NCBI GenBank assembly: GCA_005879045.1
Contig: VBLV01000026.1
Coordinates: 1-5,889, forward strand
Source: Methanobacteriota archaeon
GTDB lineage: Archaea > Thermoplasmatota > Thermoplasmata > RBG-16-68-12
DNA length: 5,889 nt
Reading direction: 5' to 3'
Shown: one piece after another, positions 1-5,889 of the stretch
Layout: the number at the start of each line of letters is the position of its first letter
Numbering within the stretch: the stretch's first letter is position 1
The notes under the pieces: model-generated
What the model was told of the DNA's origin: nothing
The model's input: only the letters and a program-made list of their open reading frames with translations
Database searches by the model: none
Position numbers and translations under genes: made by a program

Positions 1-166
1 GATCCCGACGGATCGCGCCGACGATGTCCTCGAAGTTCCGGAGGATCGTCGTCTTGCCCTCGATGACCACATCCGGAGAGGGGACTTGGAACCGTTCGCC
101 GCTGCTGAGGGCGGCCGGGAGAGCTTTCTTGGCGCGTTGTAGCAGATCTTCGTAACCGAGTGACAC
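1..166 (-). CDS. eif2b: Translation initiation factor aIF2 subunit beta, N-terminal part (runs off the left edge)
   Basis: On the minus strand the 55 codons from GTG at 166 down to the window edge read MSLGYEDLLQRAKKALPAAL, then an ERFQVPSPDVVIEGKTTILR-type stretch, and end in NFEDIVGAIRRD. This is the signature of the archaeal aIF2/eIF2 beta N-terminus: a short helix that contacts aIF2 gamma, followed by the start of the alpha-beta domain with its 'ERF-VP---V-IEG--T-IRNF' core. The expected C-terminal zinc ribbon lies outside the window. aIF2 is the heterotrimer that brings initiator Met-tRNA to the small ribosomal subunit. GTG is the only usable start, because an in-frame TGA lies eight codons upstream with no ATG, GTG or TTG between. 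No ribosome binding site is seen, and the TATA box at 191-198 would place transcription start at or just before the GTG. The gene follows pyrG on the same strand after 40 bp but seems to have its own promoter. The family call is firm. Confidence 0.88.
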   Translation of the reverse strand, partial: MSLGYEDLLQRAKKALPAALSSGERFQVPSPDVVIEGKTTILRNFEDIVGAIRRD

Positions 167-190
167 AGACGACGTCCAAGGGCCGGGTCA

Positions 191-198
191 CTTTAAAG
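191..198 (-). promoter_or_regulatory. TATA box for aIF2 beta (leaderless promoter)
   Basis: CTTTAAAG stands out as an AT-rich palindrome in the 40 bp between pyrG and aIF2 beta. Its centre is about 28 bases upstream of the GTG at 166. Archaeal TATA boxes are centred roughly 26-27 bases before the transcription start, so the predicted transcript begins at or within a few bases of the start codon. No clear BRE is seen upstream of it. Position and spacing are read from the sequence; promoter activity is inferred. Confidence 0.55.
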
Positions 199-206
199 GT
201 TGCGGG

Positions 207-1793
207 CTAACGCGCCGCCGCCCGGACGAGCCCCAAATGAATCGGGGACGGGCGCAACGGACGCGACCTCAGCTCGGGGTGGAATTGGGATGCAATGAAG
301 TAGGGATGGCCGGTCAGCTCCAGGACCTCCATGCGTCGTCCATCGTCGGAACGACCTACGAACCGCAGGCCCGCGTCTTCGAGCTTCCCGATGTACGCCG
401 GGTTGATCTCATATCGGTGGCGGTGCCGTTCGTGGATCGTCGTGGCGGCGTACAGCTTCGCAGTGCTCGACTTGGGATCCAGCTGGATCGGATGGGCCCC
501 GAGTCGCATCGTCGCCCCCATGCCCTTGACCGCGTGCTGCTCCGGGAGCAAGTCAACGACGGGATGAGGGGTTTTCGGATCGAATTCCGAGCTGTTCGCG
601 CCTCCCAGGCCCAAGGCCTCGCGGGCGAAGCCGATCGTCGCGAGCTGGAATCCTAGGCACACGCCTTGGAAGGGGACATCGTGCTCGGCCGCGAACCGGC
701 TCGCGGCGATCTTCCCTTCGATCCCGCGATCCCCGAACCCGCCGGGGACCAGGATCCCGTCGACATCCTCCAACAATTTCATCCCCTGTTTTTCCAGATC
801 GACGGATTCGACCCATTTCAGTTTCACGTGCACCCGCGCGGCGGCGCTCGCGTGGTGGAACGCCTCGATGTGGCTGATGTACGAATCCTTCAGGTGGGTA
901 TACTTGCCGACCAGCGCGATCGTCACTTCCTTTTTCGGGGACTTCAGATTCTCCAGGAACGCTTTCCATTCGCGCATGTCCTCCGATTTCGCCCGGAGGC
1001 CCAGGGTCTTCATCGCGTACTCGGTGAGACCTTGGCCGTCGAACAAGAGGGGCACGTCGTAGATCGTCGACGCGTCCGGGGCGCTGATGACCCCTTCGAC
1101 CGGCACGTCGGAGAAGAACGCGATCTTTTTCTTGATCTCCGGCTCCAGGGAATGCTCGCCGCGGGCGATGATCACGTTGGGCTGGATCCCCGCGGCTCGG
1201 AGTTCCCGCACGCTCTGCTGCGTCGGTTTCGTCTTCTGCTCCCCGACGGCCCCCATGACGGGCACGAGGGTCGTGTGGACGAACAGGATGTTCTCCTTGC
1301 CGACCTCCTGCCCGAGCTGGCGCACGGCTTCGAGGAAGGGCATCCCCTCGATGTCTCCGACCGTCCCGCCGACCTCGACGAGGACGATGTCGGCGTTCTC
1401 CTTCTCCCCGACCTCGCGGAGCAGCGCCTTGATCTCGTCTGTGATGTGAGGGATGATCTGCACCGTCTTCCCGAGGTAGTCGCCACGACGTTCCTTCTCG
1501 ATCACCGCGCGGTACACCTTCCCGGTGGTGATGTTGTGGTCCCCGGTGAGGTTCACATCGAGAAAGCGTTCGTAGTTGCCGAGGTCCAGGTCGACCTCCG
1601 CTCCGTCATCGAGGACGAAGACCTCGCCGTGTTGGTACGGGTTCATCGTGCCCGCGTCGACATTCAGGTAGGGGTCGATCTTGACGGGACAGACCTTCAA
1701 TCCCTTCGACTTCAGCAGCACGCCGATCGAGGAGGTGCTGATGCCCTTCCCGAGGCCTGACAAAACGCCTCCCGTGACAATGACATATTTCAC
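207..1793 (-). CDS. pyrG: CTP synthase (glutamine-hydrolysing)
   Basis: This 528-residue protein is full length for the family. CTP synthase makes CTP from UTP, ATP and glutamine, the last step of de novo cytidine nucleotide synthesis, in the cytoplasm. The N-terminal amidoligase domain (about 1-265) opens with [17 protein letters not shown], containing the P-loop. It carries [10 protein letters not shown], with the likely Mg-binding Asp70, and [12 protein letters not shown] with Glu140. The C-terminal class I glutamine amidotransferase domain (about 290-525) has the oxyanion segment GGFGDRG (351-357), the nucleophile Cys379 in GVCLG, and His505/Glu507 in QFHPE, so the catalytic triad is intact. 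The start is GTG, and the codon directly before it is TGA, so no longer form is possible. No good ribosome binding site lies in front, which suits the short leader predicted from the TATA box at 1829-1835. It is divergent from the redoxin gene and upstream of aIF2 beta. Confidence 0.97.
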   Translation of the reverse strand: MKYVIVTGGVLSGLGKGISTSSIGVLLKSKGLKVCPVKIDPYLNVDAGTMNPYQHGEVFVLDDGAEVDLDLGNYERFLDVNLTGDHNITTGKVYRAVIEKERRGDYLGKTVQIIPHITDEIKALLREVGEKENADIVLVEVGGTVGDIEGMPFLEAVRQLGQEVGKENILFVHTTLVPVMGAVGEQKTKPTQQSVRELRAAGIQPNVIIARGEHSLEPEIKKKIAFFSDVPVEGVISAPDASTIYDVPLLFDGQGLTEYAMKTLGLRAKSEDMREWKAFLENLKSPKKEVTIALVGKYTHLKDSYISHIEAFHHASAAARVHVKLKWVESVDLEKQGMKLLEDVDGILVPGGFGDRGIEGKIAASRFAAEHDVPFQGVCLGFQLATIGFAREALGLGGANSSEFDPKTPHPVVDLLPEQHAVKGMGATMRLGAHPIQLDPKSSTAKLYAATTIHERHRHRYEINPAYIGKLEDAGLRFVGRSDDGRRMEVLELTGHPYFIASQFHPELRSRPLRPSPIHLGLVRAAAR

Positions 1794-1828
1794 TCAAATC
1801 ACGGGAATGCTCCATCCGGCGGGTCGAT

Positions 1829-1835
1829 GATAAAG
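1829..1835 (-). promoter_or_regulatory. Putative TATA box for pyrG
   Basis: Read on the minus strand, CTTTATC is preceded by the A-rich ACACAAA, which resembles a BRE. The box centre lies about 39 bases before the pyrG GTG, so transcription should start near 1806 and leave a leader of about a dozen bases. Nothing else in the 158 bp divergent gap fits better for this strand. Confidence 0.45.
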
Positions 1836-1905
1836 TTTGTGTCTTGAAATTGGCGAAACGTCGAACAGCGCCTGCGTTGATACATCTCGCAACCCGATGA
1901 CGGTG

Positions 1906-1920
1906 GCGAAAGCCTATATC
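1906..1920 (+). promoter_or_regulatory. BRE/TATA promoter for the redoxin gene
   Basis: A purine-rich GCGAAAG (1906-1912), like a TFB recognition element, sits just ahead of CTATATC (1914-1920). With the usual 26-27 base offset from the box centre, transcription would begin around 1943. This lies downstream of the in-frame ATG at 1931 and a few bases before the ATG at 1952, so it helps choose the start codon. The spacing is measured; promoter function is inferred. Confidence 0.5.
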
Positions 1921-1942
1921 GCCCGCACGGATGGGTGAGCCC

Positions 1943-1949
1943 GGTGATC
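1943..1949 (+). promoter_or_regulatory. Ribosome binding site of the redoxin gene
   Basis: GGTGATC matches seven bases of the GGAGGTGATC complement to the 16S rRNA 3' end that is typical of archaea. The GG of the core lies seven bases before ATG 1952, a normal spacing. The ATG at 1931 has no comparable site in front of it, so this element decides the start. Confidence 0.55.
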
Positions 1950-1951
1950 AC

Positions 1952-2512
1952 ATGGAGCTCGTGAAGTACGAAGGACTCCCGATCGGCTCCGCGGCTCCGG
2001 ACTTCTCGCTGCCCGCGGTCGATGGAAAGACATATTCTCTCGCCTCGTTCCGGGACAAGCCGGTCCTCGCGGTCGCGTTCTGGTGCAACCACTGTCCGTA
2101 CGTGCAGGCGTGGGAAGACCGCACGATTGCCGTCCAACGCGATTACGCGGGAAAGGGCGTGCAATTCGTCATGATCAACGCGAACGACGCGGAGAGCTAT
2201 CCCGAAGATGACTTCGCGAACATGGTCGAGCGCTCGAAGCGGAAGGGCTACAACTTCCCGTACCTCCGCGACGAGAGCCAAAAGGTCGCTGAATCGTACG
2301 GCGCGGTGTGTACTCCTGACTTCTTCGTGTTCGACTCGGCCCGGAAGCTTCGGTATCGCGGGAAACTCGACGACTCGAAGGAACCGCAAGCCGTCAAGAA
2401 GCAAGTCATGCGCGAGGTGCTCGATGCGGTCCTCGCGGGCAAGCAGCCGCCGACGAACTTCGTGCCGCCGATGGGCTGCTCGATCAAGTGGAAGTCCGGT
2501 CACTGGCGGTGA
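1952..2512 (+). CDS. Thioredoxin-fold redoxin (AhpC/TSA-like, CNHC active site)
   Basis: The 186-residue cytoplasmic protein shows the peroxiredoxin/TlpA-type thioredoxin fold. The N-terminal signature is SAAPDFSLPAVDG (13-25), followed by an active-site WCNHCPYV with Cys45 and Cys48 in a CxxC. The cis-proline loop is VCTPDFFVFD (Pro122), and the C-terminal GCSIKWK (Cys176) is typical of the PRX-like redoxin subgroup. It probably reduces disulfides or peroxides with a thiol partner, but the substrate cannot be read from sequence. No signal peptide or membrane segment is present. An in-frame ATG at 1931 would add seven residues (MGEPGDH). I prefer 1952 because it has a good ribosome binding site and because the promoter at 1906-1920 predicts transcription starting after 1931. 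The gene is divergent from pyrG, and its last 13 bases overlap the convergent pantothenate-pathway gene. Confidence 0.88.
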   Translation: MELVKYEGLPIGSAAPDFSLPAVDGKTYSLASFRDKPVLAVAFWCNHCPYVQAWEDRTIAVQRDYAGKGVQFVMINANDAESYPEDDFANMVERSKRKGYNFPYLRDESQKVAESYGAVCTPDFFVFDSARKLRYRGKLDDSKEPQAVKKQVMREVLDAVLAGKQPPTNFVPPMGCSIKWKSGHWR

Positions 2513-3327
2513 CGTCCGGTCGCGCGATGGGTTGCTCGTTTCCGCCTAGTGGCGCGGGAGCGTTTCTCACCGCGACGGAGTCCTCGGCGAAGAGAACCGA
2601 GTCGCCACTCTAAGAAGGAATACACCGCCCCCAGGTTCCCGCTCCGGCGATACGCTCGACGGACCCGGGCCGCTTCCTCCGGGTTCTCTTTGAGTTCCTC
2701 CACGAATTTCTTGGTGTTCAGTATCGCCCGCGTCAACTCATCCGCGATGGGGATCGTCGCTCGCTGGGACGTCCGAGAGAGCGGATTCAAGTCGACGCTG
2801 ATGACGACCTTCCCCATGCGGACCAGCGCCTCGGCGCGGTCGCCGTCCTCCAGCGGGACGAGGGCGACATCCGCCCCGAAGATCCCGTCGCGGTGGGAGA
2901 GGGCTCGCTTCGACTCGATGCCCGGGATCCGCGCGTTGGGTCGCAAGCCCAGGACGTCGCGCGCCCCTGCACGTTCGAGAATCTGGACGATCTTTCTCAC
3001 GCGGGATTCTGTTCGGTGGAACAGGTTCACCTCGATTCGTGCGGGAATCGCCCGTGCGAGTTGCACGACTTCCCGCGCCGCGAGCGCGGCAACGTTCCCG
3101 TTCACTGAAATGACCGGGTGAGACGCCGCGAGGAGATGCGCCGCCGCGGCGCGCTCCGCCACGAGGGCCGGTGCGCTCGTCCCCTCTCCGAACAGGTAGT
3201 CCCACGCTTCCCCTCGGCCATGGGCGATGAGTCCCTCGGGGGCTACAACGCCGTCTTTCCATGCGCGGACGAGGCGCTCTCGGCGGACGAGGGATTCGTA
3301 CCGCGGATGCGACCGGGGGATCGTCAT
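2500..3327 (-). CDS. 4-phosphopantoate--beta-alanine ligase (archaeal phosphopantothenate synthetase, DUF137)
   Basis: This 275-residue protein matches the archaeal enzyme that joins 4-phosphopantoate and beta-alanine with ATP to give 4'-phosphopantothenate. That step belongs to the CoA route in most archaea, where it follows pantoate kinase. Visible family blocks are HPRYESL (7-13), GLIAHGRGEA (32-41), SVNGN (74-78), NLFHRTE (101-107), PLEDGDR (158-164) and DLNPLSRTSQRAT (179-191). The start ATG overlaps the stop of the upstream DUF1611 gene as ATGA, so the two are probably co-transcribed and translationally coupled. The same reading frame stays open to 4185, but upstream of 3327 it runs out of frame through DUF1611 and shows no family similarity. 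Residues about 244-275 form an Arg/Lys-rich tail beyond the recognisable domain, ending inside the 3' end of the redoxin gene. Function is assigned from family knowledge; I am confident of it. Confidence 0.92.
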   Translation of the reverse strand: MTIPRSHPRYESLVRRERLVRAWKDGVVAPEGLIAHGRGEAWDYLFGEGTSAPALVAERAAAAHLLAASHPVISVNGNVAALAAREVVQLARAIPARIEVNLFHRTESRVRKIVQILERAGARDVLGLRPNARIPGIESKRALSHRDGIFGADVALVPLEDGDRAEALVRMGKVVISVDLNPLSRTSQRATIPIADELTRAILNTKKFVEELKENPEEAARVRRAYRRSGNLGAVYSFLEWRLGSLRRGLRRGEKRSRATRRKRATHRATGRHRQ

Positions 3328-4388
3328 GTCATCCGCTGGATCGCAGCCACGAACTTTCCACAGCCGTGCCAGAGCGGATCGGCGGTCGGAATCCCGTATT
3401 CCTGTTCGTATGTTCGCACGGTGGCGTCCACTTCGTCCCTCGTCATGTTCTCGTGATTGATTCCGATGCCGATTACCTTGCTGCCACCGATCGAGCGCGT
3501 GAAGAACTGAAGCCACTCGATCTCCTCGTCGACCGTCGGCATCGGCCAGGCGACGACGTCCCGGCGGAACGACCGCGTCTTCCTTGCGGGGGCGTGCATC
3601 ATCAGGATCGCGGACGGCATGGATGCATTGATGATCGCGCGAGTCCCGCACACGTACGCGGGATGGGAGATGCTGCCCTGGCCTTCCACGACGACCACGC
3701 GAGCCCGCGTCTCCTCGTACGCTCGGACGATCTCCGCCTCCAGCTCGCCGACCATGAAGTCCGCCTTGATCGAATCGAGCGGCACCCCGTACGCCGTGCC
3801 CTGGAGGAGCCCGGTCTGGCCCGTGGCCACGAACGTCGCGGGCACTCGCGCGGCGTTCAGCGCGTCGGTCAGCAGGAGGGCCGTCGTCCTCTTCCCGATG
3901 GCGCCGTCGGTCCCGAGCACCGGGATGCGCAGGCATGGCAGCTTTCGAGAGAGATCGCTGAATTGCTTCGAGTCGCGGATCGGCCGCGGTTTGCGAACAT
4001 CGACCAGCCGCACGCCGTGCGCGTCCGCGAGCTTGGCGAACTCCGGATCGTCGTTCAGGTACTCGTGCAATCCCGCGACGACGTTCAACCGGTTCTCGAT
4101 CGCCTCTCGGATCGTCGGCCGGAACTCCTTCGGGATGTAGCCGCCGAACGTGGCGACGCCGATGATCAAGGTCTCGGGCCGGCACTGTGCGATGGCCTGT
4201 TTCAGGTCCGCGACGATTGGGATGTCGTTCGGTTTCCCGTCGAGCACCTCTCCGGCATCCCGTCCCGCCTTCGTGTGGTCGATGACGCCCACGATCTCGT
4301 AGCGCTTCGAGTACCGAACGAGCCCGTTCGCCGTCTTTCCCGTGCTATGGCCGAAATACCCGTCGCACAGGATCACGGCCCGCTCCAT
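3324..4388 (-). CDS. DUF1611 (COG3367) family protein with P-loop domain
   Basis: The 354-residue protein has the two-part layout of DUF1611. An N-terminal Rossmann-like domain (about 1-130) begins ERAVILCDGYFGHSTGKTAN and contains VGVIDHTKAGRDAGEVL. A C-terminal P-loop NTPase-like domain (about 150-354) has GTDGAIGKRTT (159-169) as Walker A and VVVVEGQGS (231-239) as a probable Walker B region, resembling dethiobiotin synthase/CobB-type folds. No export signal or membrane helix is seen. A member called DgcN has been described as a D-glutamate N-acetyltransferase. The role of archaeal members is otherwise poorly defined, and no dipeptide epimerase partner lies in this window. It is the first gene of an operon with the phosphopantoate--beta-alanine ligase, overlapping by ATGA, so a link to CoA or acyl-CoA metabolism is possible but unproven. 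The start ATG fits the family N-terminus. The family call is firm; the function is open. Confidence 0.85.
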   Translation of the reverse strand: MERAVILCDGYFGHSTGKTANGLVRYSKRYEIVGVIDHTKAGRDAGEVLDGKPNDIPIVADLKQAIAQCRPETLIIGVATFGGYIPKEFRPTIREAIENRLNVVAGLHEYLNDDPEFAKLADAHGVRLVDVRKPRPIRDSKQFSDLSRKLPCLRIPVLGTDGAIGKRTTALLLTDALNAARVPATFVATGQTGLLQGTAYGVPLDSIKADFMVGELEAEIVRAYEETRARVVVVEGQGSISHPAYVCGTRAIINASMPSAILMMHAPARKTRSFRRDVVAWPMPTVDEEIEWLQFFTRSIGGSKVIGIGINHENMTRDEVDATVRTYEQEYGIPTADPLWHGCGKFVAAIQRMT

Positions 4389-4390
4389 CG

Positions 4391-4395
4391 ACCTC
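4391..4395 (-). promoter_or_regulatory. Weak ribosome binding site for the DUF1611 gene
   Basis: On the minus strand GAGGT lies only three bases (from the GG core) ahead of ATG 4388. The motif fits the archaeal anti-Shine-Dalgarno but the spacing is short, so it may be weak or incidental. It would lie inside the roughly 26-base leader predicted from the TATA box at 4436-4443. Confidence 0.3.
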
Positions 4396-4435
4396 TTGTC
4401 CCCTGTGATAACAGCGGGCGAAAGTCCATAATCTC

Positions 4436-4443
4436 CTATAAAG
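4436..4443. promoter_or_regulatory. TATA box in divergent gap, possibly shared by DUF1611 and the zinc-ribbon gene
   Basis: CTATAAAG on the plus strand reads CTTTATAG on the minus strand, an acceptable archaeal TATA box both ways. For the minus strand the predicted transcription start is near 4414, about 26 bases before the DUF1611 ATG. For the plus strand it is near 4466, about 84 bases before the GTG at 4550. The rest of the 161 bp gap (4389-4549) shows only a weaker AT-rich patch, CATAAT at 4427-4432, and a pyrimidine-rich run around 4502-4516. Direction of use is not determined by the sequence. Confidence 0.45.
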
Positions 4444-4538
4444 CCTAAGCGCGCAGGCGCCCCAAAATGGTCGCACGATTCCGCGTCAGCCAGAGCCTAC
4501 GCTCTCCCCCCTTCCTCGGGTCTGCCGCGCCGCGAGTC

Positions 4539-4544
4539 GAGGGG
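4539..4544 (+). promoter_or_regulatory. Ribosome binding site of the zinc-ribbon/HhH/TPR gene
   Basis: GAGGGG places its GAGG core seven bases before GTG 4550, the same core-to-start spacing seen for the redoxin gene. It supports translation from this GTG, which is also the first usable start codon after the in-frame TAA at 4439-4441. Confidence 0.5.
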
Positions 4545-4549
4545 TTCCC

Positions 4550-5889
4550 GTGACGCAGAACGTCGAGAACCTCGGCCCGTGCAGCGCCTGCGGCGGGAAG
4601 CTGTTCCCGTTCATCCTCTGCGAGTCGTGCGGCGCCGCGACGATCCTGCGCGAGGCCCGGCACCTCGAGAACCAAGCCACGTGTCCGGAATGCGGGGCGC
4701 GAAATCGCTGGCAACTCATTTGCGACCAGTGCCACTCCCGGTTTCGGGCTCCCGCGGTCGAGGAATCTCCCGCAGCCGGGAACCTCGAGGCGAAGCCGGA
4801 GACGGCCGCCGCTCCCGCAGGCCGTCCGAAGCGCCGGATCAACGGCGAATCCGACCCCGCCTCGCTCGTCCATCTGTTGAAGGTCCTCGGCCTCGATCCG
4901 TCCCGGGCCCAGGCGCTGATCGACCGCGGGTACGATGCCCTCTGGAAGATCGCGCGGGCATCCGTCGACGAGCTCGCGCGGATCCCTGAGGTCGGGCCGG
5001 TCGCCGCGCGCAAGATGCTCGCGTCCCTCCATCTCATCAAGTACGCTCCGCCGCGGCGGACGAAGGAATCGATCGCGCAGGACGAGTACGAGTGTCCCCT
5101 GTGCGGTTGCATCACCTCCGCGTTCGCGCCCGCCTGTCTCGAATGCGGCGCCGCGTTCGACGAAGAAGAGATGGACGAGATGATCCGCGAGCAGTTCGCC
5201 TCCGAAGGCGATGCGGCTCTCCTCGCATTCTACGACGCTCGCTTGGGCGAGAAACCGGAGAACGCGGACCTGCTCTACGCCCGCGGCCTGCTCTTGCAAA
5301 CGATGGGCCGGACCGACGAGGCGATCGCGACGCTCGACCGGGCCGCCGCCGCCGCTCCGGACGAACGAAAGATCCGGGTCGCGCAGCTGCGAATTCAGGC
5401 GAAGGAACTTCGCAAGCCGGATGCGGCCGAGAAGCTGCGATCCACGGCGAGTGCGCTCCTCGACGACGTCGCGTGGGACCAGGAAATCGCTCAGCTCGAC
5501 CACCTCATTTCGGAGTCCGGACCCACGTGTCCGAGTTGCGGTTCCGAGGTCCCGAGGAACGTGGCGCTGTGTCCGTCGTGTGGCGCACGCCTGACAAGCG
5601 CTCCCGCCGAACCGGCGGCGAAGCGGTCCGCGACCGGGGCTCCCGAACTGGACATCTTGGTCAACGACCTCCTCGTCGGGGAGCTGGAGCAATCCCTCAC
5701 TCCCGAGGAGCTCGAACTCACGAAGGCCGCGGTCCTCGATTGGCTCATCGAAGAGCTCGAAGAGACGATGGGTGTGGACGCCACGATTAGCGCGGCGGCG
5801 GCCTCGGAGAAACGAGACGAGACGAAACCTGCGGCCGAGCCCTCACCCGTTCCGCCGGCCGTCGGATTCTTGTCCGGATGGATGCGCGG
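4550..5889 (+). CDS. Multi-zinc-ribbon, helix-hairpin-helix and TPR-like protein (no stop within window)
   Basis: I do not recognise this protein as a whole. From GTG the frame is open for 446 codons to the window end, so the C-terminus is missing. Eight CxxC pairs suggest four zinc-binding units: Cys11/14 with 24/27, Cys45/48 with 58/61, Cys182/185 (plus Cys187) with 196/199, and Cys327/330 with 341/344. An Ala/Pro/Glu-rich linker (68-100) leads to a helix-hairpin-helix region (about 104-162) with DELARIPEVGPVAARKML at its core. Residues about 221-275 look like a TPR helix pair (ADLLYARGLLLQTMGRTDEA). A helical acidic stretch (365-408) and an Ala/Pro-rich linker follow. No signal peptide is seen, so it is probably cytoplasmic. 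HhH and zinc ribbons often bind nucleic acid and TPRs bind proteins, so an adaptor role is plausible but inferred. Coding support is the periodic GC-rich third positions, an ordered domain series and a good ribosome binding site. Confidence 0.82.
   Translation, partial: MTQNVENLGPCSACGGKLFPFILCESCGAATILREARHLENQATCPECGARNRWQLICDQCHSRFRAPAVEESPAAGNLEAKPETAAAPAGRPKRRINGESDPASLVHLLKVLGLDPSRAQALIDRGYDALWKIARASVDELARIPEVGPVAARKMLASLHLIKYAPPRRTKESIAQDEYECPLCGCITSAFAPACLECGAAFDEEEMDEMIREQFASEGDAALLAFYDARLGEKPENADLLYARGLLLQTMGRTDEAIATLDRAAAAAPDERKIRVAQLRIQAKELRKPDAAEKLRSTASALLDDVAWDQEIAQLDHLISESGPTCPSCGSEVPRNVALCPSCGARLTSAPAEPAAKRSATGAPELDILVNDLLVGELEQSLTPEELELTKAAVLDWLIEELEETMGVDATISAAAASEKRDETKPAAEPSPVPPAVGFLSGWMR

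Noticed and set aside
666..1760. 364-codon plus-strand open frame opposite pyrG
   Set aside because: It lies wholly antisense to an intact, strongly conserved CTP synthase. Its product is rich in Asp, Arg, Leu and Val with no recognisable motif, the usual shadow in GC-rich DNA.
1931..1951. ATG 1931 as the redoxin start
   Set aside because: It lies only about 14 bases from the TATA box centre, upstream of the predicted transcription start, and lacks a ribosome binding site. The family-like sequence begins after 1952.
2513..2600. Possible transcription terminator after the redoxin gene
   Set aside because: There is no T-rich run or convincing hairpin, and the stretch is coding sequence for the convergent ligase gene.
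3328..4185. Upstream extension of the ligase frame to a 561-residue fusion
   Set aside because: The extra residues are out of frame within DUF1611 and read as Arg/Gly/Asp-rich nonsense. Similarity to the ligase family begins exactly at the ATGA-overlapping start at 3327.
3261..4448. 395-codon plus-strand open frame opposite DUF1611
   Set aside because: It is antisense to a conserved gene and codes for an Arg/Asp-rich product without domain features; a GC-driven shadow.
4445..5692. 415-codon minus-strand open frame at the right end
   Set aside because: The opposite strand carries the zinc-ribbon/HhH/TPR gene with eight paired CxxC motifs and a ribosome binding site. The minus-strand product has low-complexity Arg/Gly composition.
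5092..5790. 232-codon plus-strand frame near the right end
   Set aside because: It is an alternative frame inside the zinc-ribbon gene, with an Arg-rich product and no conserved motif.

Overview
The window is a GC-rich piece of an archaeal chromosome with six protein genes and short intergenic gaps. Archaeal origin rests on the start of translation initiation factor aIF2 beta, an archaea-type 4-phosphopantoate--beta-alanine ligase, and TATA/BRE-like promoters. A high-GC member of the Thermoplasmatota is my best guess. That lineage call is inference: no rRNA or marker phylogeny is available here. No RNA gene, mobile element, CRISPR array or tandem repeat is visible.

Layout. Bases 1-166 (minus strand) hold the first 55 codons of aIF2 beta, apparently leaderless behind its own TATA box. 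Bases 207-1793 (minus) hold complete CTP synthase, pyrG. The 158 bp gap 1794-1951 is divergent: it carries one promoter for pyrG and one for a 186-residue thioredoxin-fold redoxin with a CNHC active site (1952-2512, plus). That gene meets the next one tail to tail, with a 13 bp overlap.

The minus-strand pair 4388-2500 is a two-gene operon. A DUF1611/COG3367 protein with an N-terminal Rossmann-like part and a C-terminal P-loop part comes first. It overlaps by ATGA the gene for 4-phosphopantoate--beta-alanine ligase, an enzyme of archaeal coenzyme A synthesis. The 161 bp gap 4389-4549 holds a nearly symmetrical TATA box that could serve both directions. Bases 4550-5889 (plus) carry a gene with no stop inside the window. 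It encodes at least 446 residues with eight CxxC zinc knuckles, a helix-hairpin-helix and a TPR-like segment. I recognise its domains but not the protein, and it is the most novel item here.

Functionally the window mixes housekeeping work (translation initiation, CTP and CoA synthesis, thiol redox) with two poorly understood proteins. The tight coupling of DUF1611 to a CoA-pathway ligase and the zinc-ribbon/HhH/TPR protein are the points most worth following.
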